Of a stretch of 64,000 nucleotides of DNA, positions 31,485 through 40,662 are shown one piece after another. The DNA is from RGIG4608 sp045631445 (GTDB taxonomy: Bacteria > Bacillota > Clostridia > Oscillospirales > CAG-272). Both the position numbers and the translations under genes were made by a program. The notes below the pieces were generated by a model. It made no database searches. It saw only the letters and a program-made list of their open reading frames with translations, and was not told the DNA's origin. The DNA is taken from NCBI GenBank assembly GCA_045631445.1, contig JAZQUS010000054.1:21418-85417 (forward strand), written 5' to 3'. Position 1 is the stretch's first letter. Each line of letters starts with the position of its first letter.

Positions 31485-34070
31485 ATGACACCAATGATGG
31501 AACAATACTTTGAAATAAAAAATAAATATAAAGATTTTCTCCTTTTTTACCGTTTGGGTGATTTTTATGAGATGTTCTTTGACGATGCAATTCTTGCATC
31601 TCGTGAGCTTGAATTAACTCTTACGGGTAGAGATTGCGGTGAGGAGGAGCGCGCGCCTATGTGCGGTGTTCCTTACCATAGCTCTGAAACCTACATAGGA
31701 AGACTTATTGAAAAGGGATATAAGGTTGCAATTTGCGAGCAGATGGAAGATCCCGCTCTTGCTAAGGGTCTTGTTCGTCGTGATGTAACAAGAATAGTTA
31801 CACCTGGTACGCTTATTGAATCCAATCTTCTTAATGAAAATCAAAATAATTACCTTTGTGCAATTTGTTTTGATACTGATGAAGTTGGCGTTTGTTTTGC
31901 GGATGTATCCACAGGACAAGCATTTGCAACATCATTTTCGGGCAAGGAAATGATCTCAAAGCTCAATACTGAGCTTTCAACATATAGACCAAGTGAGATA
32001 ATTGTTAACATTTCTCTTGATACACTCCGCGATAAAGGACAGTTTATTAAAGAAAGAGTTTCATCTCTTGTTTCAGATGATCAAGCATTTAGATTTGACT
32101 ACAATTCTGCTTATGATATACTTCGTATGTCATTTGAAAGTGAAAGAAGTGCTTGGGATGGTAGAAAATCAATCATTTGTTCTATTGGGGCATTGATTAA
32201 CTATCTTGCAGAAATGCAAAAAACCAATAACACAAATATAAAAGACCTAAAAGTTTATGAAACTGGTCAGTTTATGGAGATTGACGTTAACTCAAGAAGA
32301 AATCTTGAACTTTGTGAAACCATGCGAACCAAAGAAAAGCGTGGCTCACTTCTTTGGGTGCTTGATAAAACAAAAACAGCACCGGGCGCAAGATTGCTTC
32401 GCCAATGGGTTGAACATCCACTTTTGAAATCTTCGCAAATTTTGAGAAGACAGAGTGCGGTAGAAGAGCTTTATTGTGATTTTATCAAACGTCAAGAGCT
32501 TGAAACATTGCTTAATGATGTTCTCGATTTGGAAAGACTTTTGACAAAAATTATATACGGTACTGCAAACGGAAAGGATTTGCGAGCTGTTTGTAATACA
32601 ATTTCTGTTTTTCCGGAAATTAAAACTCTAATTGCGGACTGTAAGAGCGAAGAACTTAAAAAGATATTTGAGAATTTCGATACTCTTTCGGATATATACA
32701 ATCTCATTCAAAAATCCATTAAAGAAGATGCTCCTTTCTCTGTAAGGGATGGTGGAATTATTCTTGAGGGATATAACTCTGAGGTTGATAATCTTCGTTC
32801 AATTATGACAGACGGTCATACTTGGATTGAAAAAATCACACAACAGGAAAGAGAAGCGACGGGAATAAAAACGCTTAAAATTAATTATAATAAAGTTTTT
32901 GGTTACTATATTGAGGTTACTAAATCCTTGATAAATTTGGTTCCTGATTCGTATATTAGAAAGCAGACACTTTCAAACTGTGAAAGATATATCACTCAAG
33001 AACTCAAAGATGTTGAAGCAACTATTCTTGGTGCTGCAGATAAGGTATGTGCGCTTGAATATAATTTGTTCCAAGAAATTAGACAAAAAATTGCAGAACA
33101 AAGTGAAAGAATAAGAAAAAGCGCGAATCTTGTTGCAACTATTGACGTCTATAATAGTTTGGCAGCGGTTGCTGCTAAAAACAACTACGTTAAACCGGAA
33201 ATTGACGATAGTAATGTTCTTGATATAAAAGATGGAAGACATCCTGTTGTTGAACAGTTTGTTAAAGATACATATTTTGTTCCAAATGATGTTTATCTTG
33301 ACATATCTGCTAGTAGACTTATGCTTATTACAGGACCCAATATGGCAGGTAAATCGACATATATGCGTCAAGTAGCACTTATTGTGGTTATGGCGCAAAT
33401 TGGTTCGTTTGTTCCGGCAAGTGATGCAAGAATCGGTATAGTTGATAAAGTGTTTACTCGAGTTGGAGCATCCGATGACTTGGCTTCGGGGCAATCAACA
33501 TTTATGCTTGAAATGAATGAGGTTGCCTATATTCTTCGCAATGCCACTCAAAAGAGTTTGATTATTTATGATGAGGTCGGCAGAGGAACATCTACCTTTG
33601 ACGGAATGAGCATTGCAAGAGCAATCATCGAATATACAAATGGCAAGAAGATTGGTGCCAAAACCTTGTTTGCTACTCACTATCACGAACTTACCTCAAT
33701 GGAAGATGAATTTAACGGTATTGTCAATTATAATATTGCGGCTAAAAAGCGAGGAGACGATATCATCTTCTTGCGCAAGATAATTCGCGGTTCAACCGAT
33801 GATAGCTACGGTATTGAGGTTGCCAAGCTTGCAGGACTTCCTAACGAAGTTATTAAACGAGCAAAAGAGGTTCTAGCAACAGTTGAAAAAACTTCAAGAA
33901 ATTTAACAACATCCAATACTAATTTGGTGGAAGAAAAGGAATCTTTAATAACATTCGAGGAAATTACAGAAAAATCCGTTATTGAAGATATAAAAAAGGT
34001 GGACATCAATAGTATGACGCCGGTTGAAGCTATGAATTTATTATTTGAGCTTAACAATCGACTCAAATAA
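31485..34070 (+). CDS. mutS: DNA mismatch repair protein MutS
   Basis: 861 residues. N-terminal mismatch-binding domain with the Phe-x-Glu wedge in FYRLGDFYEMF, connector and lever regions, then the ATPase: Walker A GPNMAGKSTYMRQ, VFTRVGASDDLASGQSTFM, LIIYDEVGRGTSTFDG and ATHYHEL. Recognises mispairs and recruits MutL. Strong AAGGAGG upstream. Confidence 0.97.
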   Translation: MTPMMEQYFEIKNKYKDFLLFYRLGDFYEMFFDDAILASRELELTLTGRDCGEEERAPMCGVPYHSSETYIGRLIEKGYKVAICEQMEDPALAKGLVRRDVTRIVTPGTLIESNLLNENQNNYLCAICFDTDEVGVCFADVSTGQAFATSFSGKEMISKLNTELSTYRPSEIIVNISLDTLRDKGQFIKERVSSLVSDDQAFRFDYNSAYDILRMSFESERSAWDGRKSIICSIGALINYLAEMQKTNNTNIKDLKVYETGQFMEIDVNSRRNLELCETMRTKEKRGSLLWVLDKTKTAPGARLLRQWVEHPLLKSSQILRRQSAVEELYCDFIKRQELETLLNDVLDLERLLTKIIYGTANGKDLRAVCNTISVFPEIKTLIADCKSEELKKIFENFDTLSDIYNLIQKSIKEDAPFSVRDGGIILEGYNSEVDNLRSIMTDGHTWIEKITQQEREATGIKTLKINYNKVFGYYIEVTKSLINLVPDSYIRKQTLSNCERYITQELKDVEATILGAADKVCALEYNLFQEIRQKIAEQSERIRKSANLVATIDVYNSLAAVAAKNNYVKPEIDDSNVLDIKDGRHPVVEQFVKDTYFVPNDVYLDISASRLMLITGPNMAGKSTYMRQVALIVVMAQIGSFVPASDARIGIVDKVFTRVGASDDLASGQSTFMLEMNEVAYILRNATQKSLIIYDEVGRGTSTFDGMSIARAIIEYTNGKKIGAKTLFATHYHELTSMEDEFNGIVNYNIAAKKRGDDIIFLRKIIRGSTDDSYGIEVAKLAGLPNEVIKRAKEVLATVEKTSRNLTTSNTNLVEEKESLITFEEITEKSVIEDIKKVDINSMTPVEAMNLLFELNNRLK

Positions 34071-34084
34071 AGAAAGGAATTACT

Positions 34085-36127
34085 ATGGGAAAGATTAACG
34101 TTTTATCATTTGCTGTTGCTAACCTAATTGCGGCAGGTGAGGTTGTTGATAGACCTGCCTCTGTAATTAAAGAGCTTGTTGAAAACTCAATAGACTCAGG
34201 GGCTAAGCAGATAACCGTTGAAATAAAAAATGGCGGCATAACTTATATGCGCGTTTCTGACAATGGCTGCGGTATTGAAGCAGAAGATCTTCCTGTAGCC
34301 ATTAAAAGACACGCCACGAGTAAAATAAAGACATCTGATGATTTAATGAAGATTTTAACACTTGGATTTAGAGGTGAGGCCCTTGCAGCTATTGCATCAG
34401 TTTCTGATCTTCGTATAATTTCAAAAACTGCAGATGCTACATATGGTGCGATGATTGAATCTCACGGCGGAGAGATAGTGGAATATAGTGAGCAAGCAGC
34501 ACGAAACGGGACAACTGTTATTGTTGAAAATTTGTTTGCCAATATTCCTGCAAGAAGAAAGTTTTTGAAGCGCGATGCAACAGAAGGTAGTGCAATTGCA
34601 ACTATAATTGAAAAAATAGCACTTTCGCATCCTGAGGTTGCATTTAGGTTTATTTCTGATGGAAGTGTTAAATTGGATACTCCCGGCGACGGAAAACTTG
34701 AAAACGTTGTTTATATCATTATGGGCAAGCAAATGAAAGATGCTATGATCTATATTGATAGCACCATAAATGATATAAGAGTTGAAGGCTATATTGGGCG
34801 TTCAGATGTTGTAAAATCCAATAGGAATTATCAAAACTTTTTCATCAATAATAGATATATTAAAAGTAAACTTGCTATTGCAGCTATTGAGCAGGCATAT
34901 ACATCGTATCTTGCTCCTGAAAAGTTTCCTTGCTGTGTTTTGAATTTGACTATTAATCCTTCAACGGTTGATATTAACGTTCATCCCACTAAGCTTGAGG
35001 TTAAATTTGCCAATGAAAAGCCAGTTTTTGAAGCAATTTATCATTCAGTGAAAACTGCGCTTGAAGAAAATACAACGCGGCCTGAAATACAGATTGGTAC
35101 TACTAAAAATGAATCTTTTTCTAGAATGTCATCCGAGCAATATAGAAATATTGCAAGTATGCGTCCTGTATCCGAAGCGTTTGCTCCTATACAAAATTCT
35201 CCCAAAGAGGATAAGGTTGAGCAAATAAAATATACTGATATTCCTAATATTCAAAACGAGGAAATGATTGTTCCTCAAACGATTTTGCCTAAATCTCAGG
35301 AGAATCCTGAAACGGTTATTCCTAAAGAGGCATACGAAATGGAAGAAAAATATTCCAATATGCCAAGGGAGGAGTTTCTCAAACTCTCGCCAGACGAGGT
35401 GTTGGTAGCCGCTATAAATCACTATACGTACTTCCAAACGGAAGGTGAAGAGGATGAGGAAGATATTGAATTTGCGAGACTGGAAGCAAGAGGGGTTGAC
35501 TTATCCAATTTTGATAAATCGCCAGTTGAAGTAGAAGCACCTGCAATTCCTGTTTATAGAATTGTTGGTGAAGTTTTTAATTCTTACCTAATAGTTGAGC
35601 AAGAAGATAAAATGCTTATTATTGATAAGCATGCAGCTCACGAGAGAATTATTTTTGAAAGAAATAAGGAAATGATGAAGGCAAAGGAACCTTCCTCACA
35701 AATTTTGATTTCTCCTGTTGAGGTTGTTTTGACCTCTGCCGAAATTGCGATCGTTAATGATTATCTTGAGGATTTTGAAAAGCTTGGATTTAAGATAACA
35801 CCCAAGAAATATAGCATATTGGTATATTCTATTCCAACCGAGCTTTCCTCCTGCGACGTTCAAGACACAGTTTCAACTATGGCAAATAGAATCAAAAACG
35901 GTCAGGGAAATGCAAAGCTGACAAGGGATATTTTGTTTGAAAAAGCACTTTATCAGGCGTCGTGCAAGGCAGCAATTAAGGCGGGTAGAGAATACGTTGA
36001 AGCGCACACAGAGTGGATTATCGAGCAGCTTATGAAAATTCCCGATATAACCTTCTGTCCTCACGGAAGACCCGTGGCAATGGAGCTTTCAAAGAAAAAT
36101 CTCGACTATCAGTTTGAAAGATCATAA
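34085..36127 (+). CDS. mutL: DNA mismatch repair protein MutL
   Basis: 680 residues. GHKL ATPase: IAAGEVVDRPASVIKELVEN, DNGCGI and RHATSKI, GFRGEALA. A long linker with low complexity (about residues 335-490), then the C-terminal dimer domain. IDKHAAHERIIFE corresponds to the endonuclease metal motif DQHAxxERxxxE, and CPHGRP near the C-terminus is the zinc-site motif, so this MutL should nick DNA. Starts 14 bases after mutS. Confidence 0.95.
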   Translation: MGKINVLSFAVANLIAAGEVVDRPASVIKELVENSIDSGAKQITVEIKNGGITYMRVSDNGCGIEAEDLPVAIKRHATSKIKTSDDLMKILTLGFRGEALAAIASVSDLRIISKTADATYGAMIESHGGEIVEYSEQAARNGTTVIVENLFANIPARRKFLKRDATEGSAIATIIEKIALSHPEVAFRFISDGSVKLDTPGDGKLENVVYIIMGKQMKDAMIYIDSTINDIRVEGYIGRSDVVKSNRNYQNFFINNRYIKSKLAIAAIEQAYTSYLAPEKFPCCVLNLTINPSTVDINVHPTKLEVKFANEKPVFEAIYHSVKTALEENTTRPEIQIGTTKNESFSRMSSEQYRNIASMRPVSEAFAPIQNSPKEDKVEQIKYTDIPNIQNEEMIVPQTILPKSQENPETVIPKEAYEMEEKYSNMPREEFLKLSPDEVLVAAINHYTYFQTEGEEDEEDIEFARLEARGVDLSNFDKSPVEVEAPAIPVYRIVGEVFNSYLIVEQEDKMLIIDKHAAHERIIFERNKEMMKAKEPSSQILISPVEVVLTSAEIAIVNDYLEDFEKLGFKITPKKYSILVYSIPTELSSCDVQDTVSTMANRIKNGQGNAKLTRDILFEKALYQASCKAAIKAGREYVEAHTEWIIEQLMKIPDITFCPHGRPVAMELSKKNLDYQFERS

Positions 36128-36145
36128 ATTATTGAAAGGATAAAT

Positions 36146-37291
36146 ATGAGTAAAAATTTTGAATTATTGAAAACCGAAGGACGCGCAAGACGTGGTGTTT
36201 TGCATACCGTTCACGGTGATATACAAACTCCCGTATTTATGAATGTTGGTACTTGTGCGGCAATTAAGGGCGGTGTTTCCACTATGGATCTTCGTGAGCT
36301 TAAATGTCAGGTTGAACTTTCAAATACATACCATCTTCACGTAAGACCGGGAGATAGATTAATTAAGGAAATGGGCGGAATACATAAGTTCTTTAACTGG
36401 GACAAGCCTGTTTTGACAGATAGCGGTGGATTTCAGGTATTTTCACTTGCTTCACTTCGTAAAATAACTGAAGAAGGTGTTCAGTTTGCTTCTCACGTTG
36501 ACGGTAGAAGAATATTTATGGGACCTGAAGAGAGTATGCAGATTCAATCAAATCTTGCTTCCACAATTGCAATGGCATTTGATGAATGTATCGAAAACCC
36601 CGCGGAGTATGAATACGTTAAGAACTCCTGCGAGAGAACTACTCGTTGGCTCGTCAGATGTAAGGCGGAAATGGAAAGACTCAATTCATTGCCCGATACA
36701 ATAAATAAACACCAAATGCTCTTTGGTATAAACCAGGGAAGCACATACGATGATCTTAGAATTAAGCATATGCAAGAAATTGCAGAGCTTGACCTTGACG
36801 GGTATGCTATTGGCGGTCTTGCGGTTGGCGAATCAACTGAGGATATGTATCGTATCATTGAGGTAGTTGAACCTTATATGCCGATCGATAAACCAAGATA
36901 TCTTATGGGAGTAGGAACGCCTTGCAATATACTTGAAGCGGTTCATCGCGGTGTTGATTTCTTTGACTGCGTAATGCCCTCAAGAAATGCGCGTCACGGA
37001 AATCTCTTCACTTGGCACGGTAAAATGAATGTTATGAACGAGCAGTATGCTAAAGATCCTCGTCCATTTGATGAAGGATGCGGATGTCCTGCTTGCAGAA
37101 ATTATAGCAGAGCATATATTCGCCATCTTATCAAAGCTAAAGAGGCTCTTGGTATGCGCCTTGCGGTTATTCACAATCTCTATTTCTATAACGAACTTAC
37201 AGAAAAAATAAGAGAAGCGCTTGACGGTGGCTATTTTGAGGAATTTTATCAAAAGTATCGCAATATCCTCGGCGAAAGACTTCACGATTAA
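36146..37291 (+). CDS. tgt: tRNA-guanine transglycosylase
   Basis: 381 residues. VLTDSGGFQVFSLA with the catalytic-site aspartate, GINQGS, the second aspartate in FDCVMPSRNARHG, and the zinc site CGCPACRNYSRAYIRHL. Exchanges G34 for preQ1 on the way to queuosine in tRNAs with GUN anticodons. No queA or preQ1 synthesis genes lie here; queA is often next door in other genomes. Confidence 0.96.
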   Translation: MSKNFELLKTEGRARRGVLHTVHGDIQTPVFMNVGTCAAIKGGVSTMDLRELKCQVELSNTYHLHVRPGDRLIKEMGGIHKFFNWDKPVLTDSGGFQVFSLASLRKITEEGVQFASHVDGRRIFMGPEESMQIQSNLASTIAMAFDECIENPAEYEYVKNSCERTTRWLVRCKAEMERLNSLPDTINKHQMLFGINQGSTYDDLRIKHMQEIAELDLDGYAIGGLAVGESTEDMYRIIEVVEPYMPIDKPRYLMGVGTPCNILEAVHRGVDFFDCVMPSRNARHGNLFTWHGKMNVMNEQYAKDPRPFDEGCGCPACRNYSRAYIRHLIKAKEALGMRLAVIHNLYFYNELTEKIREALDGGYFEEFYQKYRNILGERLHD

Positions 37292-37370
37292 TATTAAATT
37301 AATATAAAAAACAAAAATCTATTTATATCTTTTATGGCAAGCCAGCCATAAGGAAGAAAGGTTGTAAAAA

Positions 37371-38774
37371 ATGAAAAACACAGAAAAAACAATGGACAAA
37401 GTAGTTGCTTTGTGCAAAAACCGCGGATTTATTTTCCCCGGCTCCGAAATCTATGGTGGTCTCGCTAACACTTGGGACTACGGTCCTCTTGGCGTAGAGC
37501 TTAAGAACAACATTAAGCGCGCTTGGTGGAAGAAGTTCGTTCAAGAAAACAAGTACAATGTTGGTCTTGACGCAGCAATTCTTATGAATCCTCAAACTTG
37601 GGTAGCTTCCGGTCACCTTGCAGGATTCTCCGATCCCATGATGGACTGCCGTGAGTGTCACGAAAGATTCCGTGCAGACAAGCTTATTGAAGATTGGTGC
37701 GAGGAAACTGGCTACACACTTGAAAAGCCCATCGATGCTTTCTCACAAACAGAACTCAAGAATTTTGTTGAAGATCACAACATTCCTTGTCCTACCTGTA
37801 AAAAGCATAACTTCACAGACATTCGTCAGTTCAACCTTATGTTTAAAACATTCCAGGGTGTAACTGAAGATTCTAAGAACACAGTTTATCTTCGTCCCGA
37901 AACCGCACAGGGTATCTTTACAAACTTTGTAAACGTGCAGAGAACAACTCGTAAAAAATTGCCCTTCGGTATCGGTCAGATTGGTAAATCTTTTAGAAAT
38001 GAAATTACTCCCGGTAACTTCATTTTCCGCGTAAGAGAATTTGAACAGATGGAGCTTGAATTCTTCTGCAAGCGCGGTACTGACCTTGAATGGTTCGCAT
38101 ACTGGAGAAATTTCTGCCATCAGTGGTTGCTTGATATCGGTCTTAAGGACGAAAACCTTCGTCTTCGTGACCACGATCCCGAAGAGCTTTGCTTCTATTC
38201 AAAGGCAACAACTGACTTCGAATTCTTGTTCCCATTCGGTTGGGGTGAGCTTTGGGGCGTAGCAGATAGAACGGACTATGACCTTACTCAGCACCAAAAC
38301 GAGTCAAGAAAAGACCTTACTTACTTTGATCCCGAAACAAATGAAAGATACGTTCCTTACGTTATCGAGCCCTCTCTTGGTGTTGAAAGAAGCGTGCTTG
38401 CGGTTCTTTGCGATGCTTATGATGAAGAAGTTATTGATGCGGAAAAGAACGACGTAAGAACAGTACTTCGTGTTCATCCTGCACTTGCTCCCGTTAAGGC
38501 GGCAATTCTTCCTCTTTCAAAGAAGCTTTCTGATAAGGCGGATGAAATTTATTGCGAGCTTTCAAAGTATTTCAACGTTGAATTTGATGAAACTGGCTCA
38601 ATCGGTAAGAGATATAGACGTCAGGATGAAATCGGTACCCCCTTGTGTATCACATACGACTTCGACTCCGAAACAGACGGTTGCGTAACTATCCGCGACA
38701 GAGATACCATGGAGCAAGTTAGACTTCCCATTGTAGAACTTAAGTCCTATATTGAGGAGAAAATCAAGTTCTAA
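37371..38774 (+). CDS. glyS: Glycyl-tRNA synthetase, homodimeric type
   Basis: 467 residues, single-chain class II enzyme. GSEIYGGLANTWDYGPLGVE at the start, motif 2 GKSFRNEITPGNFIFRVREF, RPETAQGIF, and motif 3 with EPSLGVERS. The C-terminal anticodon-binding domain follows. This is the alpha2 type, not the GlyQ/GlyS tetramer. Codon use is markedly biased to C-ending codons. A 7-bp hairpin (37332-37351) sits just before the GGAAGAAAGG binding site; no T-box leader is present. Confidence 0.97.
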   Translation: MKNTEKTMDKVVALCKNRGFIFPGSEIYGGLANTWDYGPLGVELKNNIKRAWWKKFVQENKYNVGLDAAILMNPQTWVASGHLAGFSDPMMDCRECHERFRADKLIEDWCEETGYTLEKPIDAFSQTELKNFVEDHNIPCPTCKKHNFTDIRQFNLMFKTFQGVTEDSKNTVYLRPETAQGIFTNFVNVQRTTRKKLPFGIGQIGKSFRNEITPGNFIFRVREFEQMELEFFCKRGTDLEWFAYWRNFCHQWLLDIGLKDENLRLRDHDPEELCFYSKATTDFEFLFPFGWGELWGVADRTDYDLTQHQNESRKDLTYFDPETNERYVPYVIEPSLGVERSVLAVLCDAYDEEVIDAEKNDVRTVLRVHPALAPVKAAILPLSKKLSDKADEIYCELSKYFNVEFDETGSIGKRYRRQDEIGTPLCITYDFDSETDGCVTIRDRDTMEQVRLPIVELKSYIEEKIKF

Positions 38775-38801
38775 AAATCTAAAGAATAGGGGGATATTCC
38801 T

Positions 38802-40520
38802 ATGAAAAACAGAACAAAAAATTATCCATTGTATGAAACCACGGTATTCAAAGATTTCAGAGTAATGACTGAAAATGTTGCAAATAAATACCCAAACAAA
38901 GTAGCATATTCCTTTAAAGAAAATCCCCATAAGCCTGAGATCACTAAAAAGACCTTTGCTGAAACAAGAAAGTATATCGTTGCTATGGGCACAGGTCTTG
39001 TTGACTTTGGAGTTAGAGAAAAACACATCGCTATTGTTGGCGAGGCATCATACAACTGGGTAACCTCATATTATGCAACAATGTCCATCGGTGCGGTAAC
39101 TGTTCCGATTGATAAGGAGCTTCCCGCAGAGGACATTAAAAGTATAATTGATAGTGCAGAATGTGATTTTGTTATTTATAGTTCAGTTATAGATAATAAG
39201 ATAAAAACTATTAGAGATGAGCTTTCTAAAAATCCTAAGTTAATTTGTATGAGCAAAAAGACTGAGCTTGATAATGTAGCTATGCTTAGCGACATTATCT
39301 TGAAGGGTGAAAAGCTTGTTGATGATGGTGATAACTCTTATTATGATTACGAGCTTGATCCCGATAAGCTTGCAAGTATTGTATTTACTTCTGGAACAAC
39401 TGGTAAGGGCAAGGGAGTTATGCTTACGCAGACAAATATCGTTTCTGATATGACACAGGGTATGTATAACTTCAATATCACACCTAAAACACTTTGCGTT
39501 TTGCCCCCTCACCATACGTTTGGCTCAACGGTTAACTTCGTTGGACACTATGCGCAGGGTGCAGAGGTATATCTTTCTAACGGTCTTAAGTATATTCTTA
39601 ATGAACTTCAAGAGCAGCAACCCACCCACCTTATTCTTGTTCCTTTGTTTGTTGAAACGTTCTATAAGAGAATTTGGGCAACTGCAGAAAAGCAGGGCAA
39701 GGACAAGCTCCTTCGCACAATGATTAAAGCAAGTAACGGAATGAGAAAGGTTGGTATCGATCTTCGTAAAAAGCTCTTTGCAAGTGTTACTGCCGCATTT
39801 GGTGGTAAGCTTGAAATGATTATTTGCGGCGGTGCGGCTCTTAATCAGGATATTATCGATACATTTGAAGGAATTGGTATCGTAATTCTTAACGGTTACG
39901 GAATTACCGAGTGCGCTCCTCTCATTTCTTGCAATAGAAATGAGTATAGAAAAAAGGGAAGCGTTGGTGTACCGATTATCGGAGAAAAGGTTAAGATTGC
40001 TAACCCCGATGAAAATGGCGAGGGTGAAATATGCGTTAAAGGTCCTAACGTTATGATGGGTTACTATAAGAATCCTGAAGCAACTGCGGCGGCATTTGAC
40101 GAGGATGGTTACTTTAAAACAGGTGACTTTGGTAAGCTTGACGAAGAGGGTTGGATTTACATAACAGGCCGTCTTAAGAATCTTATTATCCTTTCAAACG
40201 GTAAGAACGTTTATCCCGAAGAAATCGAAACTGAAATTTCTCGTATTTACGGTGTAAACGAAGTGGTTGTTTATGAGGGACTTAATAAGGACGGCTCAAG
40301 CAAGGATTGTATCGTTGCCGAGATTTATCCTGACTTCGACGGACTTAAAGACCACGGAATAACCGACGTTCAAAAGTATTTCAAGGACGGAGTTAACGAA
40401 ATTAACAAGAGAAGCGCGCCCTACAAGAAAGTGCAGATTGTTAAAATCCGCAACGAAGAATTTGAAAAGAACACCTCAAAGAAAATCGTGAGATTTAAGA
40501 TTAATAGAATAGTTGATTAA
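38802..40520 (+). CDS. AMP-binding acyl-CoA / acyl-ACP synthetase
   Basis: 572 residues. Adenylation signature FTSGTTGKGKGVMLTQTN near residue 200, then LNGYGITECAPLISCN, KTGDFGKLDEEGWIYITGR and the C-terminal lysine motif with NTSKKIVRFK. FadD-type long-chain acyl activator; likely activates fatty acids to acyl-CoA or acyl-ACP for lipid synthesis. Chain length cannot be told from sequence. Follows glyS closely and is the last gene before a terminator. Confidence 0.88.
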   Translation: MKNRTKNYPLYETTVFKDFRVMTENVANKYPNKVAYSFKENPHKPEITKKTFAETRKYIVAMGTGLVDFGVREKHIAIVGEASYNWVTSYYATMSIGAVTVPIDKELPAEDIKSIIDSAECDFVIYSSVIDNKIKTIRDELSKNPKLICMSKKTELDNVAMLSDIILKGEKLVDDGDNSYYDYELDPDKLASIVFTSGTTGKGKGVMLTQTNIVSDMTQGMYNFNITPKTLCVLPPHHTFGSTVNFVGHYAQGAEVYLSNGLKYILNELQEQQPTHLILVPLFVETFYKRIWATAEKQGKDKLLRTMIKASNGMRKVGIDLRKKLFASVTAAFGGKLEMIICGGAALNQDIIDTFEGIGIVILNGYGITECAPLISCNRNEYRKKGSVGVPIIGEKVKIANPDENGEGEICVKGPNVMMGYYKNPEATAAAFDEDGYFKTGDFGKLDEEGWIYITGRLKNLIILSNGKNVYPEEIETEISRIYGVNEVVVYEGLNKDGSSKDCIVAEIYPDFDGLKDHGITDVQKYFKDGVNEINKRSAPYKKVQIVKIRNEEFEKNTSKKIVRFKINRIVD

Positions 40521-40522
40521 AA

Positions 40523-40557
40523 ATATTGCCCACGGGATATTCCTGTGGGCATTTTTA
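40523..40557 (+). terminator. Intrinsic terminator
   Basis: TGCCCACGGGA / TCCTGTGGGCA form an 11-bp stem around a 3-base loop, followed by TTTTTATATTTT. Confidence 0.88.
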
Positions 40558-40571
40558 TATTTTGCTCAAAC

Positions 40572-40600
40572 TTGACAAATTTTTCATAATATGGTACTAT
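40572..40600 (+). promoter_or_regulatory. Sigma-A promoter of the protease gene
   Basis: TTGACA (40572-40577), 17-base spacer, TACTAT (40595-40600) with TGn extended -10. Confidence 0.72.
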
Positions 40601-40629
40601 ATATTTATAAATTCCCGACGGGGTTAAAC

Positions 40630-40661
40630 GCGGAAAGTATTATATGCGGAAAGTATTATAT
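40630..40661 (+). repeat. 16-bp tandem duplication in the protease leader
   Basis: GCGGAAAGTATTATAT occurs twice with no gap (40630-40645 and 40646-40661). Each copy carries a GGAAAG Shine-Dalgarno; the second is 9 bases before the start codon. Confidence 0.9.
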
Positions 40662-40662
40662 T

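Noticed and set aside
37292..37370. Possible T-box or riboswitch before glyS
   Set aside because: The gap is under 80 bases with a single short hairpin and no specifier or antiterminator elements.
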